A DNA stretch of 59,607 nucleotides from Collinsella sp. (GTDB lineage Bacteria; Actinomycetota; Coriobacteriia; Coriobacteriales; Coriobacteriaceae), in assembly GCA_029264355.1 (NCBI GenBank), contig JARIBW010000052.1, positions 1-59,607 of the forward strand, read 5' to 3'. This document shows, one piece after another, positions 44,108-53,267 of this stretch. Below the pieces are notes generated by a model. It was not told where the DNA came from, ran no database searches, and saw only the letters and a list, made by a program, of their open reading frames with translations. The translations under genes were made by a program, and so were the position numbers. Position 1 is the stretch's first letter; the number at the start of each line of letters is the position of its first letter.

Positions 44108-44896
44108 CTACTGGCCGGTCACATAGCGCCACAGGATGGAATCGCCGTCGCCGAGCTTGTAGGCGCTGCACGCCACATTGGGCTGGCTCCCATTGACCGC
44201 ATACATCCAACCGCTCGACGGGCCATACTCCTTCTCGCTCAAGCCGTTGATGGAACTCACATACACCCCATAGACGCCGTCTTGCGACCCGATGCCGAGC
44301 CCCAGGGCGCATAGGGCGTCGTAGACCGTGGCACCCTCCTCGAAGGTGAACGTAGCGCTCGCCGAAACCGGACCGCCGACCGAGCTGGAATCGACCGAGA
44401 TGGAGACGGTGACGGTCTTGGGGGCGGGTTTTTGCGCATCGGCGGCCGACTTGTCGACCTGGCCTCCCCCGTCCCGCTGAGGAGAACCGCCTGCAGAATT
44501 TGAATTCGGGGCATTCGACCCGTCGGCGAAATCAGCGGAATCCCCGCTTGAGGAGTCAGATGGGCCACCGGTCGATCGGCCGTCCGAATCTTCGGGCGAA
44601 GCCTCGGCCACGGCGACATCGGAGGCATCCCCATCCGCATCGGATCCCATGTGGACGGCGGGGGCTCCGCCGTCCACGGCCATCGCATCGGGATTGAGGG
44701 CGAAGTACCCTGCAGAGCCCAGGACGAGTGCGAGCGAAACACCCGCAAGCGCGAGCTGGGCCCCCCTCCGACGACGATCGGAACGATCGACCATGCGCCC
44801 TTCGTCTGCCGGAGCGTTCGTCACGACGTCGCGACAGGACACCCCCGCGCCATCCGCAGGCGAATCCGACGGGGCGGGTCTCTTCTCGTCTGCCAT
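44108..44896 (-). CDS. Membrane-anchored DUF4430 (transcobalamin-like) protein
   Basis: The 262-residue protein has a cytosolic N-terminus (about 1-45), one transmembrane helix (about 46-67, GAQLALAGVSLALVLGSAGY) and a long Ser/Asp/Gly-rich extracellular linker (about 70-150). A C-terminal DUF4430 domain (about 155-262) follows. Its diagnostic parts are TVYDALCALGLGI, GVYVSSINGLSE, SSGWMYAVNG and LGDGDSILWRY. DUF4430 is related to the C-terminal domain of intrinsic factor and transcobalamin. The ATG follows AGGAGGTTTGAT, one base after the stop of the large upstream gene, so both belong to the riboswitch-controlled transcript. Confidence 0.85.
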   Translation of the reverse strand: MADEKRPAPSDSPADGAGVSCRDVVTNAPADEGRMVDRSDRRRRGAQLALAGVSLALVLGSAGYFALNPDAMAVDGGAPAVHMGSDADGDASDVAVAEASPEDSDGRSTGGPSDSSSGDSADFADGSNAPNSNSAGGSPQRDGGGQVDKSAADAQKPAPKTVTVSISVDSSSVGGPVSASATFTFEEGATVYDALCALGLGIGSQDGVYGVYVSSINGLSEKEYGPSSGWMYAVNGSQPNVACSAYKLGDGDSILWRYVTGQ

Positions 44897-44897
44897 A

Positions 44898-47800
44898 TCA
44901 AACCTCCTGGCGACGGCGCGTGAACGCCATCCACAAGCCCGACACCACAAGTCCGGTCACACCCACGGCGCCAGCCGCAAAGGCGATATGAACGGCCATC
45001 GACGGGTCTTGGGTCATATCGACCTGGGCATTCGCAGCGCTTTCAAATACGGCGGGGGCGTCCGCACCCTCGCTCCGCGCCGCACCGTCCTTCTTATCAG
45101 CCCTCCCGTTTGCGATGGGTCTGGCGCTCCCCGGTACGAAACCGGCCACTGGGGATTTCCCACCAGGCCTGGCGGGATCGACGCTGCCGAAAGTCGGGTT
45201 GTCGGATGCACCCGCGTTGGGACCGGATTGACCGCCACCGTCACCGCCGATCCCGTTACCTTGACCGACCCCGCTCGACGCGATCTTGAACAAGTGACCG
45301 GAGTCGTTGGTGTAATAGAGGTTGCCCTCCTCATCGCAGATGACCGACGCCATGCAGTACTCGATCTGCCCCGGACCGGGCTGGAACAGAAGAGATGCCT
45401 CTTCATCGCCCAGGCGGTAGACATACACGCTTCCGCCCCTTGTATATGTCGGGAAGCCTTCGACGCCGTTCACCGTGAAATACACGTAGGTCTCCGACCC
45501 CTGGACGGATACGAGGGGCGAACTTTTGATATCGTCGGGGATCTTCTCACCGTCTGCCCTCAGCACCTGCCGGACGCTCATGCTCTCAAGATCGACCACG
45601 GCCAGTACGCCGTTCTTGTCCCTCCAATTGCCCTTGAGTCCGCCGATAAAGGCATGGCCGCCGCTGATTGTGGGCGTCGAGGTCGACGTATCGGCAAACT
45701 TGGCCGAACCGAGCTCCTTCACACGGCCCTCTCCATCCACGCGCAGCTTATGCAACGTACCGTCTTGCCGCGACACCGCATAGACGAATCCACCGGACTG
45801 AACAAGCGTGGTGCGGATCGAGGCGCTTGCGATCTTGCAACTCGAAACCTCGTTCGCGAGGTCCGCCGTGAACACATGCACCGTTCCCTGATCGTCACCG
45901 ATAACGAAGTAATCGCCGACCACGACACCGCCGGCCCAGTAGTAACCGGACGCTTCCGTACGCACTTCACCGGCGGAGGCACCCGTGCGGATGTTGAAAC
46001 GACGCACCGAGCCGCCCACCGCCAGCTCCCCCTGCATGGAATCGAACGTCGACACGTAGACATAGCCATCGTGGACCGTGAGCGTGCACAGGGATTGCCC
46101 TGCAGAAAGCGCGGGAACGACCCAGAGTGTCTCCAGCTTCTTTGCGGAAACTGCCTGCAAGTACCCACCGGACAGCGGGATCACGATGATGCCGTCTGAG
46201 TACACGGGACGGCAGGTGCTATCCATGGTGGCGCCCAACGGGACCTCTCGCTCAACTTTGCCGGTCGCGCGATCGATAACCTGAAGGCGGGCAAGGCTGT
46301 GAATCGAGCTCCATGTGTTCGGATCCGTTGTGACCGCAGCCGTCACGATATATATCTTGCCGTCGATGATAAGCGGGTCGGAAGCGGTGAGCTTCCCTTT
46401 CGCCTTGATCTCATCGGGCGTAAGCAGGTTCTCGGCCCATGCGAGTTCGCCGTTGCCCGTCGGCGTCGGGGCATCGGTCACCGCACCCATCCCGCCGTTA
46501 ACGAAGCCGTCCCACTCAGAGTCGAGATGCGGGTGCTCGGCATCGGGCTTGACGGTCACGCCCCCCTGGGGCACCACGGTCGCGCCCTCGTCGAGATAGC
46601 GTAACTCGATGGTCATACCATCCCGAAGCGGGCAGGTCGTGGCGGCACCCTCGTCTCCTTGGCCGTAGGTTCCATTGATGAAGAACGCCCAATAGCGATA
46701 GGGCCAGTTGAAGTCGCTATCGAACGTGAGACCATCGGGCGAGGTGATGCTCGTAGGTCCGGCTTGGTTCAACTCATAGGTGTAGCCGGCCTTGCTCAAC
46801 AGGTCGGCGAACACGTCCCAGGCAGTGGTATCGTCTTCTGCGGGAAGCGTCACCTCGGTGAGCGGTATCCAATCGCGCTGCTCGCGCTTGCCGTCGTCCT
46901 TGGCCGCATCCAAACCGATCACGCGCGCATGCACCGTGAGCGTGCGACCGGGCTCGGGGTTCACGGCACCGATTGATCCCAGGACGGTGTACATCGCGCT
47001 GACAGGCTGATTGACGAGCTTCTGAAGCTTGCCGTTTTGCGGATGAGCCTTGGCAAGAGACTCGAACGCCTTGTAGGTGAGCGCCGAATCGATGCGGACT
47101 TGGGTGTTGTACGCAGGCTGCGTGACGAGCAGGTTCTCGTGCGTCACGACGGACGTGCGCGACGAGCGGAACACGCGCCACCGTGTCGTGCCCATGGAAT
47201 CGTAGCCGGGTAGGTCCACGGGCACGACGCCCGCGTCGTCGTCATCATTGGAGGTTCGCGCCCACGTGATGGAGCCATCCGGCGCGGGAGAGGCGCTCTG
47301 GAATGGGTCGAGGTTCTTCTCCACCCGATCGACCGAGGCATTATCGCCCAGCAGAGCCGCAGCGTAGCCGGCCTTCACCTGACCCATGAAGGCGACGGCG
47401 GCATCGATCTCGTCGTTCGTGACCACGGTAGGCGTGAAGGTGCCCAGATCGCGCTTGACGGTCACATCCCCATAGGTAAGAGAGGCGGTGATCGTCGCGG
47501 GACGGGGCTTCTCACCCTCGAGGCTGCGCGTCACAACGCCGCGATAGTCGTTGATGCGGATTGCCGCGGGGTCGCTGCTCTCGTAGGAGAGCTTGTACAC
47601 CTTGCCGTCGACGCCCAGGCTCCTCGGGTTCGGGAGCTTGAGGTCGCCCGAAACCGCCGCGGGATCCAGGGCGCCGCCCTCCATCAGGGAAACCTCGGCC
47701 TTGGCGAGCACGGCGGACAACTCGCGCTTGGTTTGCTCGGCCGTGGCGGCAGAACGGGGCTCGACCGTAAGGTGGTGCTCCACGCTCACCGCCTTGTCGG

Positions 47801-49565
47801 ACAGGTCCGGGGCACCGGCCATCTTGACCGTAGCGGTGAGCACCACATCGGCGGGCGCGACGGGATGCGTGAAGGAAACCGAAGCGACGTCATACGACGA
47901 GGTGACCTTGGCGATCTTGGTGTTGGATGAGGCCCAGTCGATGCGCGCGACGGGCTTTCCCGTCTTGGGGTCCGTGATTTTGACCGGCAGGTCGAGCTTC
48001 GCGGTGGCCTCGGGGACGGAGCCCTTGGTGAATTCGCTTGGGAGCTCGATATCGGCGGAGGCACGGGAGAGGTATTCCCCCACTCGCGCATCGTCCCAGG
48101 GAAGCATAGAGGTTCGCTTGGGTGTGAACGTGTCGGTCGCGTCGCCGCAGGTCAGACGGTACGTAGGATGGAAACGGCGCAGCAGCGTGTAATCGGTGCC
48201 GCCGGTACGCTCGGTGAGCGACAGGAAGAAGAACTCTATGTCACCGTTGGAGGCGCCATCCGAGGTATCAATCGAGCCACGCGCGGCAGGCTCGTACTTT
48301 TCCATGCCGGAGCCGATCACATGGCTCGCAACGCCTGTCACCCCCAACTTGGCCAGACGTGCCTCGATCATGGTGTTGAGGTTCGTGTCGGTACCGAACT
48401 CGGGCTCAGGCCGATAGCCGTTGAAACCATCGCCCTCGAGCGCCGCGATCGCGGCGGCGAGCTTGGCCTCGTTCTCAGCCGAACCCGCGGCGGCCACAGG
48501 CCCCACCACGTCGGACGTCACGGCATTGCGAGAGGTCGCCTCCACCTTGATATAACTGCCGGCAAGCGCGGCATCGAGCGTGAGCTCAGAGGCGGTCTCA
48601 TCGGCGATGGGGGCGAACTCGCCCGTGGCGCTCGGGCCCGCCAGCCAGCGGTACGTCACGCCGCCCGAGACCTCCTGCTCGTCGAAATATTCGTCCTGCT
48701 CGAATGCAGTGGCACGCAGAACGGCGCCGACCTTGGTCTTTCCGGAGACCTCGACACGGAGCAGATCGGTCTTGCCGTCGGTCACCTGAGTACTCGAACT
48801 CGACACCCATACCACGCCGCCGCCGGGGTTGACCACGCGCGCGGCGAGGCACTTGCCGGTGAGACTCGCAGGCACGGTGAAGAAGCGTTTGTTCGCGCCC
48901 TCGATGGGCGTGTAGCCCTTGGCCTTCCATTCGGCATCATCGGAAAGATTCGAGACCTTCTGCTCGCCCTCGTACCACTGGAAGGTCATTCCCTCGTAGT
49001 CGCGCTCGGTGAAATCATACTCGTCGCCCCACTCGGGGTCCATATACCTAGCGTCAACGCGCAGCTCCTGGCCCACGCCGATCTTGTTGAGACCAGAGCC
49101 GTTCTTGTCGTGGATGTAGATGCAATCGGCGTCGAGGCCCCCGCGCGCGGCATGGGCCTCCGCGTCCGATGCGGAATCTCCGGGCGCGGCGGGGGCAGCC
49201 GTGTGATCGACATCCTCGGCTACGACCTCGGGAGCATCGGCGGACTCGGTCACCGCGGCCGAGGGCTCGGTCGCCGGCGCAGCGGGCTCGGCGCCTTCGG
49301 CCGCATCTTCCGTTGATGCGGGGGCCTCCCCGCCGTCCTCCCCCGCAACGGGTGCCGTGGCAACATCCGTATGGGGTTCCTGCACATCGGGCGCAACCTC
49401 GGCGATCTGTGCCAGGGCGCCCTGCGCATCTTCAACGGCCTGCGCCCACGCGGGCACAGGAACGCCGCCCATCATCAAAGAAAGCGAAAGTGCCGCCACG
49501 AGCACCTGGCGGCACACGGGCACCTTATATCCGTCGCGTGGCTGACGGAAATTACGTCCGACCAT
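44898..49565 (-). CDS. Giant surface protein: DUF4430-like domain plus beta-propeller-like repeats
   Basis: The 1555-residue protein has a signal peptide (about 1-41, cleavage after AWA). An acidic, alanine-rich linker extends to about 130. Several Ig-like or bacterial-surface domains follow (about 135-890). A DUF4430-like domain lies at about 900-1000 (AWDVFADLLSKAGYTYELNQ, then RYWAFFINGTYG). A PQQ/WD-like propeller spans about 1040-1430 (repeats such as YVYVSTFDS, FVYAVSRQDGTLHKL, YVYFTVNGVEG, NLYYTNDSGHLFK). A Gly/Pro/Ala stalk and a C-terminal transmembrane helix with RRRQEV tail end the protein. No LPXTG motif is seen. Context with a cobalamin riboswitch suggests corrinoid capture at the surface. 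Confidence 0.8.
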   Translation of the reverse strand: MVGRNFRQPRDGYKVPVCRQVLVAALSLSLMMGGVPVPAWAQAVEDAQGALAQIAEVAPDVQEPHTDVATAPVAGEDGGEAPASTEDAAEGAEPAAPATEPSAAVTESADAPEVVAEDVDHTAAPAAPGDSASDAEAHAARGGLDADCIYIHDKNGSGLNKIGVGQELRVDARYMDPEWGDEYDFTERDYEGMTFQWYEGEQKVSNLSDDAEWKAKGYTPIEGANKRFFTVPASLTGKCLAARVVNPGGGVVWVSSSSTQVTDGKTDLLRVEVSGKTKVGAVLRATAFEQDEYFDEQEVSGGVTYRWLAGPSATGEFAPIADETASELTLDAALAGSYIKVEATSRNAVTSDVVGPVAAAGSAENEAKLAAAIAALEGDGFNGYRPEPEFGTDTNLNTMIEARLAKLGVTGVASHVIGSGMEKYEPAARGSIDTSDGASNGDIEFFFLSLTERTGGTDYTLLRRFHPTYRLTCGDATDTFTPKRTSMLPWDDARVGEYLSRASADIELPSEFTKGSVPEATAKLDLPVKITDPKTGKPVARIDWASSNTKIAKVTSSYDVASVSFTHPVAPADVVLTATVKMAGAPDLSDKAVSVEHHLTVEPRSAATAEQTKRELSAVLAKAEVSLMEGGALDPAAVSGDLKLPNPRSLGVDGKVYKLSYESSDPAAIRINDYRGVVTRSLEGEKPRPATITASLTYGDVTVKRDLGTFTPTVVTNDEIDAAVAFMGQVKAGYAAALLGDNASVDRVEKNLDPFQSASPAPDGSITWARTSNDDDDAGVVPVDLPGYDSMGTTRWRVFRSSRTSVVTHENLLVTQPAYNTQVRIDSALTYKAFESLAKAHPQNGKLQKLVNQPVSAMYTVLGSIGAVNPEPGRTLTVHARVIGLDAAKDDGKREQRDWIPLTEVTLPAEDDTTAWDVFADLLSKAGYTYELNQAGPTSITSPDGLTFDSDFNWPYRYWAFFINGTYGQGDEGAATTCPLRDGMTIELRYLDEGATVVPQGGVTVKPDAEHPHLDSEWDGFVNGGMGAVTDAPTPTGNGELAWAENLLTPDEIKAKGKLTASDPLIIDGKIYIVTAAVTTDPNTWSSIHSLARLQVIDRATGKVEREVPLGATMDSTCRPVYSDGIIVIPLSGGYLQAVSAKKLETLWVVPALSAGQSLCTLTVHDGYVYVSTFDSMQGELAVGGSVRRFNIRTGASAGEVRTEASGYYWAGGVVVGDYFVIGDDQGTVHVFTADLANEVSSCKIASASIRTTLVQSGGFVYAVSRQDGTLHKLRVDGEGRVKELGSAKFADTSTSTPTISGGHAFIGGLKGNWRDKNGVLAVVDLESMSVRQVLRADGEKIPDDIKSSPLVSVQGSETYVYFTVNGVEGFPTYTRGGSVYVYRLGDEEASLLFQPGPGQIEYCMASVICDEEGNLYYTNDSGHLFKIASSGVGQGNGIGGDGGGQSGPNAGASDNPTFGSVDPARPGGKSPVAGFVPGSARPIANGRADKKDGAARSEGADAPAVFESAANAQVDMTQDPSMAVHIAFAAGAVGVTGLVVSGLWMAFTRRRQEV

Positions 49566-49772
49566 ATCGGATCCCTTCCCCAGGGTCGGCGCCCCTCATT
49601 GAAGGGCACGCTCAGATGGGAGGCGATCCGACTTGTCGTCATCCGGCTGCTCGCGCCGTCCGATCTACGGCGTTCACGGCACAGCCGTCCGAGTTACGGT
49701 TACTGGTATAGCCGGGGACTTGCACCCCGATTCCCCTGGACGCCCAATGCGCCCGCGCGTCTCCGCGCCACC
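49566..49772 (-). promoter_or_regulatory. Cobalamin riboswitch
   Basis: The minus-strand leader of the giant surface gene contains the hallmark cobalamin motifs in the right order. GGGAATCGGGGTGCAAGTCC comes first (family: GGGAA...GGTGAAAATCC), then ACCAGTAACCGTAA (family: CCCGCAACTGTGA). AAGTCGGATCGCCTCCC (49618-49634) follows (family: AAGTCGGAAGACCTGCC). After it come a hairpin GCCCTTCAATGAGGGGC and GGGAAGGGA next to the ATG, so regulation is probably at translation initiation through ribosome-site occlusion. High cobalamin would repress the two DUF4430 genes. Confidence 0.85.
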
Positions 49773-49778
49773 ATCTCG

Positions 49779-49807
49779 ACCATATTGTTGTATCCGAAAT
49801 ATCGTAA
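49779..49807 (-). promoter_or_regulatory. Candidate promoter upstream of the cobalamin riboswitch
   Basis: On the minus strand TTACGA (49802-49807) and TATGGT (49779-49784) are spaced by 17 bp. A start near 49772 would include the complete aptamer in the leader. Confidence 0.5.
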
Positions 49808-49823
49808 CACGAGACTCCCGCGG

Positions 49824-50828
49824 CTATCGGTTCTCGATGCTGCCGATGTTCCTCAACTCGATGGAGATCAACCCGTTCGGCTCGTTGACGAACTGCACGT
49901 AGTCCGTGTCCTTGAGCATCTCGGCGGGAAAACTGATCTCGATGCCGGTATCGGTGCGGATCTTATGGTTGCGCACGGGTGCGCGCTCCACCACGGCGCG
50001 CTCCACGGCCACGCGCTCGGGCAGGCGCTCCTCGCGCACGCGTTCCTCGACGCGCTCCTTGAGCACGGGCTCGTCCTCGAAGATGTCCTCCGCGATGTCC
50101 CACGGGGCGATCTCCTCGTCCGCCTCGACCTTCTCGGCCACGGCGGACTTGGCACGGGCAAGAGCCACGGCCGTGTTGGCACCGTGCTCCTCTGCAACCT
50201 CCTCGACGATGCGCGTCACGGTCTCGATGACCTCCTTGCCCGAGACGCCGCCCTCGCACTGGAGCAGGCCGTCGGGGATGATAAACGTATCCTCACCCAT
50301 GATCTTGCGCTTCTTGTCCACGTAAAACGCCTCCATGGAGCTCGCACGCACGAGAGCGTAGGAGCTCACCTTCTGAGAGGGTGCGGGCAGGATCGCGTAG
50401 CGCCTGGCGATATCGTTTCTGACCTCGCCCGCCTCGCGTGCGACCTCGTGCATGAAGGCGGTGCGGCTCGCCATGAGCAGCACCGCGAACCAGCGCACGT
50501 CGTCATCGTCATCGAAGTCGGCCACGAGCACGTCGGTGGACTCCATCTTGTCGGCCTTGGCGAGCTCCGCTCCAAAGAACTCCGCGATCTGCTGCGACAG
50601 GTCCACGAACTCGCGATCGCCGAAGAAATATCCCTTAAGCTCACCGGCGAAGGCGCTCTCCTCCGAGAACGCCGCGCGCCGATTGTCCACACTCGTGCGG
50701 GCGCGACGCAGATGCGAGCTCACGAACGAGCGAACGGCGCGGGTATCGAGGTCCAGCTCGCGTTCACTCATCACGTTGACGGCGGAATCGAAGTCGAGGA
50801 TATGCAGGATGGCATGGTTGATCTTCAC
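49824..50828 (-). CDS. Nucleoid-associated protein, NdpA/YejK family
   Basis: The 334-residue protein begins VKINHAILHILDFDS and matches the 37-kDa nucleoid-associated protein family by length and by the C-terminal FVNEPNGLISIELRNIGSIENR, close to the family's usual ending. Family members bind the nucleoid and have no enzymatic role known. A charged Glu/Arg-rich stretch (about 255-300) is expanded. The GTG start at 50828 is chosen for its AAAAGGAG; longer in-frame readings overlap the divergent rhodanese genes. Confidence 0.85.
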   Translation of the reverse strand: MKINHAILHILDFDSAVNVMSERELDLDTRAVRSFVSSHLRRARTSVDNRRAAFSEESAFAGELKGYFFGDREFVDLSQQIAEFFGAELAKADKMESTDVLVADFDDDDDVRWFAVLLMASRTAFMHEVAREAGEVRNDIARRYAILPAPSQKVSSYALVRASSMEAFYVDKKRKIMGEDTFIIPDGLLQCEGGVSGKEVIETVTRIVEEVAEEHGANTAVALARAKSAVAEKVEADEEIAPWDIAEDIFEDEPVLKERVEERVREERLPERVAVERAVVERAPVRNHKIRTDTGIEISFPAEMLKDTDYVQFVNEPNGLISIELRNIGSIENR

Positions 50829-50991
50829 GGGCGGCTCCTTTTGATGCGCTTGAACCTGGCCATTATACCCGTGCCCACACGAGGTCGCTTTTGGTGACGA
50901 AGTCACAGACCCGAGCCGCACCGGGCCATATGGTGTATGTCGAACGAGAAATGCGGGCGAGGCGCCCGCGATCGAAGGAAAGGCACCCATC

Positions 50992-51315
50992 ATGTCCCTC
51001 TTCTCCGGCATCTTCGGCCCCGGCATCGACGAGCTCGCCGTCCAGGCGCGCGAGACGCCCGGCAGCGTCGTGATCGACGTCCGCACCCCCGAGGAGTATC
51101 GCGACGGCCACATCGAGGGGGCCCTGTGCATCCCGCTGGCCTCCATCCCGGCCACCGCCTCAACGCGCCTCCCCGACAAGAGCGCGCCGATCTTCGCGTA
51201 TTGCCTGTCCGGAGCTCGCAGCGCGCAAGCCGTTCGCGAGCTTGAACGCCAGGGATATGCCAACGTCGTGAACATGGGCGGCATCGGCCGCTGGTCCGGA
51301 CCGCTGGTCCGCTGA
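50992..51315 (+). CDS. Single-domain rhodanese
   Basis: This 107-residue sulfurtransferase domain has active-site C71 in AYCLSGARS and the upstream VVIDVRTPEEYRDGHIEGA signature. It carries persulfide sulfur to or from small thiols or proteins. It is the first of a three-gene group with a CoA-disulfide-reductase/rhodanese fusion and a Crp/Fnr regulator, pointing to handling of sulfane sulfur or thiol redox state. Confidence 0.92.
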   Translation: MSLFSGIFGPGIDELAVQARETPGSVVIDVRTPEEYRDGHIEGALCIPLASIPATASTRLPDKSAPIFAYCLSGARSAQAVRELERQGYANVVNMGGIGRWSGPLVR

Positions 51316-51369
51316 CACCGTCTCGCACGCACTCCGATCCACACGCATCTCACCGAAGGGAACCCCACC

Positions 51370-53067
51370 ATGAAAATCATCATCGTCGGCGGCGTCGCCG
51401 GAGGAGCGACCGCGGCGGCGCGCCTGCGCCGACTGGACGAAAACGCGCAGATCATCATGATCGAGCGCTCCGGTTACGTGAGCTATGCCAATTGCGGTCT
51501 GCCCTACTACATCGGCGGCACCATCACCGATCGCTCCAAGCTCACGCTGCAGACGCCGCAAAGCTTCCGCAACCGCTTCGATATCGACGCCCGCGTGCGC
51601 CAGGAGGTCGTGTCGATCGACCGCGCGGCCCACACCGTCACCGTGCGCCGTCTCGACGATGGCACGGAATACGTAGAAGGCTACGACAAGCTGATCCTCT
51701 CCCCCGGTGCACGCCCCGTGACACCCGACCTTCCCGGCATCGACGCCGATCGCCTGTTCACGCTTCGCACCGTCGAGGACACCTATCGCATCGCAGAGTT
51801 CATCGAACGCGAGCGGCCGCGGCGCGCCGTGGTCGTGGGCGCCGGCTTCATCGGCCTCGAGATGGCCGAGAACCTGCGCGACCGCGGCATCGAGGTCACC
51901 GTCGTGCAGAGGGGCGAGCACGTCATGCCCGTCTTCGACGCCGATATGGCCTCGCTGCTCCACAACCATCTCCGCGAGCACGGTGTCGAGTTGCTGCTCC
52001 AAGCCGACGTCACCGGCTTTGAGGAGGGCGTGGGTGCGATCTCGACCGCCCTCGCAGATGGGCGCGTCCTCGAGAGCGACCTCGTCATGCTCTCCATCGG
52101 CGTGGCTCCCGAATCGACGCTCGCACGCGAGGCAGGGCTTGAACTCGGCCTGCGCGGAAGCATCAAGGTCGATGCCGCCATGCGCACGAGCGACCCGGAT
52201 ATCTACGCCGTCGGCGATGCCGTCGAGGTCATCAACGTGGTGACCGGCTCCCCCGCGCTTATCGCACTCGCCGGCCCCGCCAACAAGCAGGGGAGAATCG
52301 CGGCGGACAACATCTGCGGCCGAGCGAGCGAGTTCAAAGGCTCCCAGGGATCTTCCGTCCTCAAGCTGTTCGAGCTCGACGCCGCCTCCACCGGCCTCAC
52401 GCTCAGCGCGGCACGCGCCGCGGGGCTCGACGCGGACGCCGTGATTCTCTCCCCCGCCAATCACGCCACATACTACCCGGGTGCCGAGACCATGACCCTC
52501 AAGGTCGTCTACGAGCGCGGGAGCGGGCGCATCCTGGGCGGGCAGGCCATCGGACGCGGCGGTGTGGACAAGCGCATCGACGTGCTCGCCGTGGCCATCC
52601 GCGCACGCATGACCGCCGCCGACCTCACTGAGCTCGACCTCGCCTACGCCCCTCCGTACTCCTCTGCCAAGGACCCCGTGAACATGGCCGGCTTCATGAT
52701 CGAGAACATCCTCGACGGCCTGGTCGACCAGGTCACGTGGGATGAGGCGCTCGAACTTATCGCCGAGGACGGAAACGCGACCCTGCTCGACACGCGCACC
52801 GCGAGCGAGTGCTCGCGCGGCGGCATCGAGGGCGCGGTGCGCATCCCCGTGGATGAGCTTCGCGAACGTCTGGGCGAGCTGCCCCGTGATCGGCGCCTGC
52901 TCGTTTTCTGTGCAAGCGGCCTGCGCAGCTACGTCGCCTGCCGCATCCTCTCCCAACATGGTTTCGCCTGTGCCAATGTCGCCGGGGGCCATGGCTTCCA
53001 CGCGCAAGTGAGACGCGGTGGCGCCGTACCCCACACCTGTGTGGGCGATTGCGGCCTGCCCGTCTAG
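51370..53067 (+). CDS. CoA-disulfide reductase-like flavoprotein fused to rhodanese
   Basis: The 565-residue protein has an N-terminal FAD domain (VGGVAGGATAAARLRRLDE) with a single redox cysteine C42 in SYANCGLPYYIGG. An NAD(P)H domain (VVGAGFIGLEMAENL) and a dimerisation domain (LAYAPPYSSAKDPVNMAGF) follow. The C-terminal rhodanese has C514 in VFCASGLRSY. The architecture equals CoADR-RHD enzymes, which reduce CoA disulfide, persulfide or polysulfide. A short cysteine-bearing tail (HTCVGDCGLPV) is extra. It lies 54 bp after the small rhodanese and ahead of a terminator. Confidence 0.92.
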   Translation: MKIIIVGGVAGGATAAARLRRLDENAQIIMIERSGYVSYANCGLPYYIGGTITDRSKLTLQTPQSFRNRFDIDARVRQEVVSIDRAAHTVTVRRLDDGTEYVEGYDKLILSPGARPVTPDLPGIDADRLFTLRTVEDTYRIAEFIERERPRRAVVVGAGFIGLEMAENLRDRGIEVTVVQRGEHVMPVFDADMASLLHNHLREHGVELLLQADVTGFEEGVGAISTALADGRVLESDLVMLSIGVAPESTLAREAGLELGLRGSIKVDAAMRTSDPDIYAVGDAVEVINVVTGSPALIALAGPANKQGRIAADNICGRASEFKGSQGSSVLKLFELDAASTGLTLSAARAAGLDADAVILSPANHATYYPGAETMTLKVVYERGSGRILGGQAIGRGGVDKRIDVLAVAIRARMTAADLTELDLAYAPPYSSAKDPVNMAGFMIENILDGLVDQVTWDEALELIAEDGNATLLDTRTASECSRGGIEGAVRIPVDELRERLGELPRDRRLLVFCASGLRSYVACRILSQHGFACANVAGGHGFHAQVRRGGAVPHTCVGDCGLPV

Positions 53068-53148
53068 GACGCCGGGCGCAGCCCACGGCCCACTCGGCCT
53101 CGCCCGTGCGACACCCCCTGCCCCGCCAGTGGACACCGCGCCCTTCCA

Positions 53149-53182
53149 GGCCCCGCCGCGCCCCTCCCTCCGCGGCGGGGCC
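53149..53182 (+). terminator. GC-rich hairpin terminating the rhodanese/CoADR operon
   Basis: A perfect 12-bp stem GGCCCCGCCGCG/CGCGGCGGGGCC (53149-53160, 53171-53182) with a 10-nt loop lies 81 bp after the stop. The T tail is short (TT), so termination may be partial. Confidence 0.6.
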
Positions 53183-53267
53183 TTCCCCATCCCGATTTAA
53201 GACCGGCCCGATCGAAACGTCCGATACCATAGGAGGGGGATACGTCGGATGCGAAAGGACGCCGGTG

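Noticed and set aside
44898-44990. Sortase-type C-terminal anchor on the giant surface protein
   Set aside because: There is a hydrophobic helix and basic tail but no LPXTG-like motif before it.
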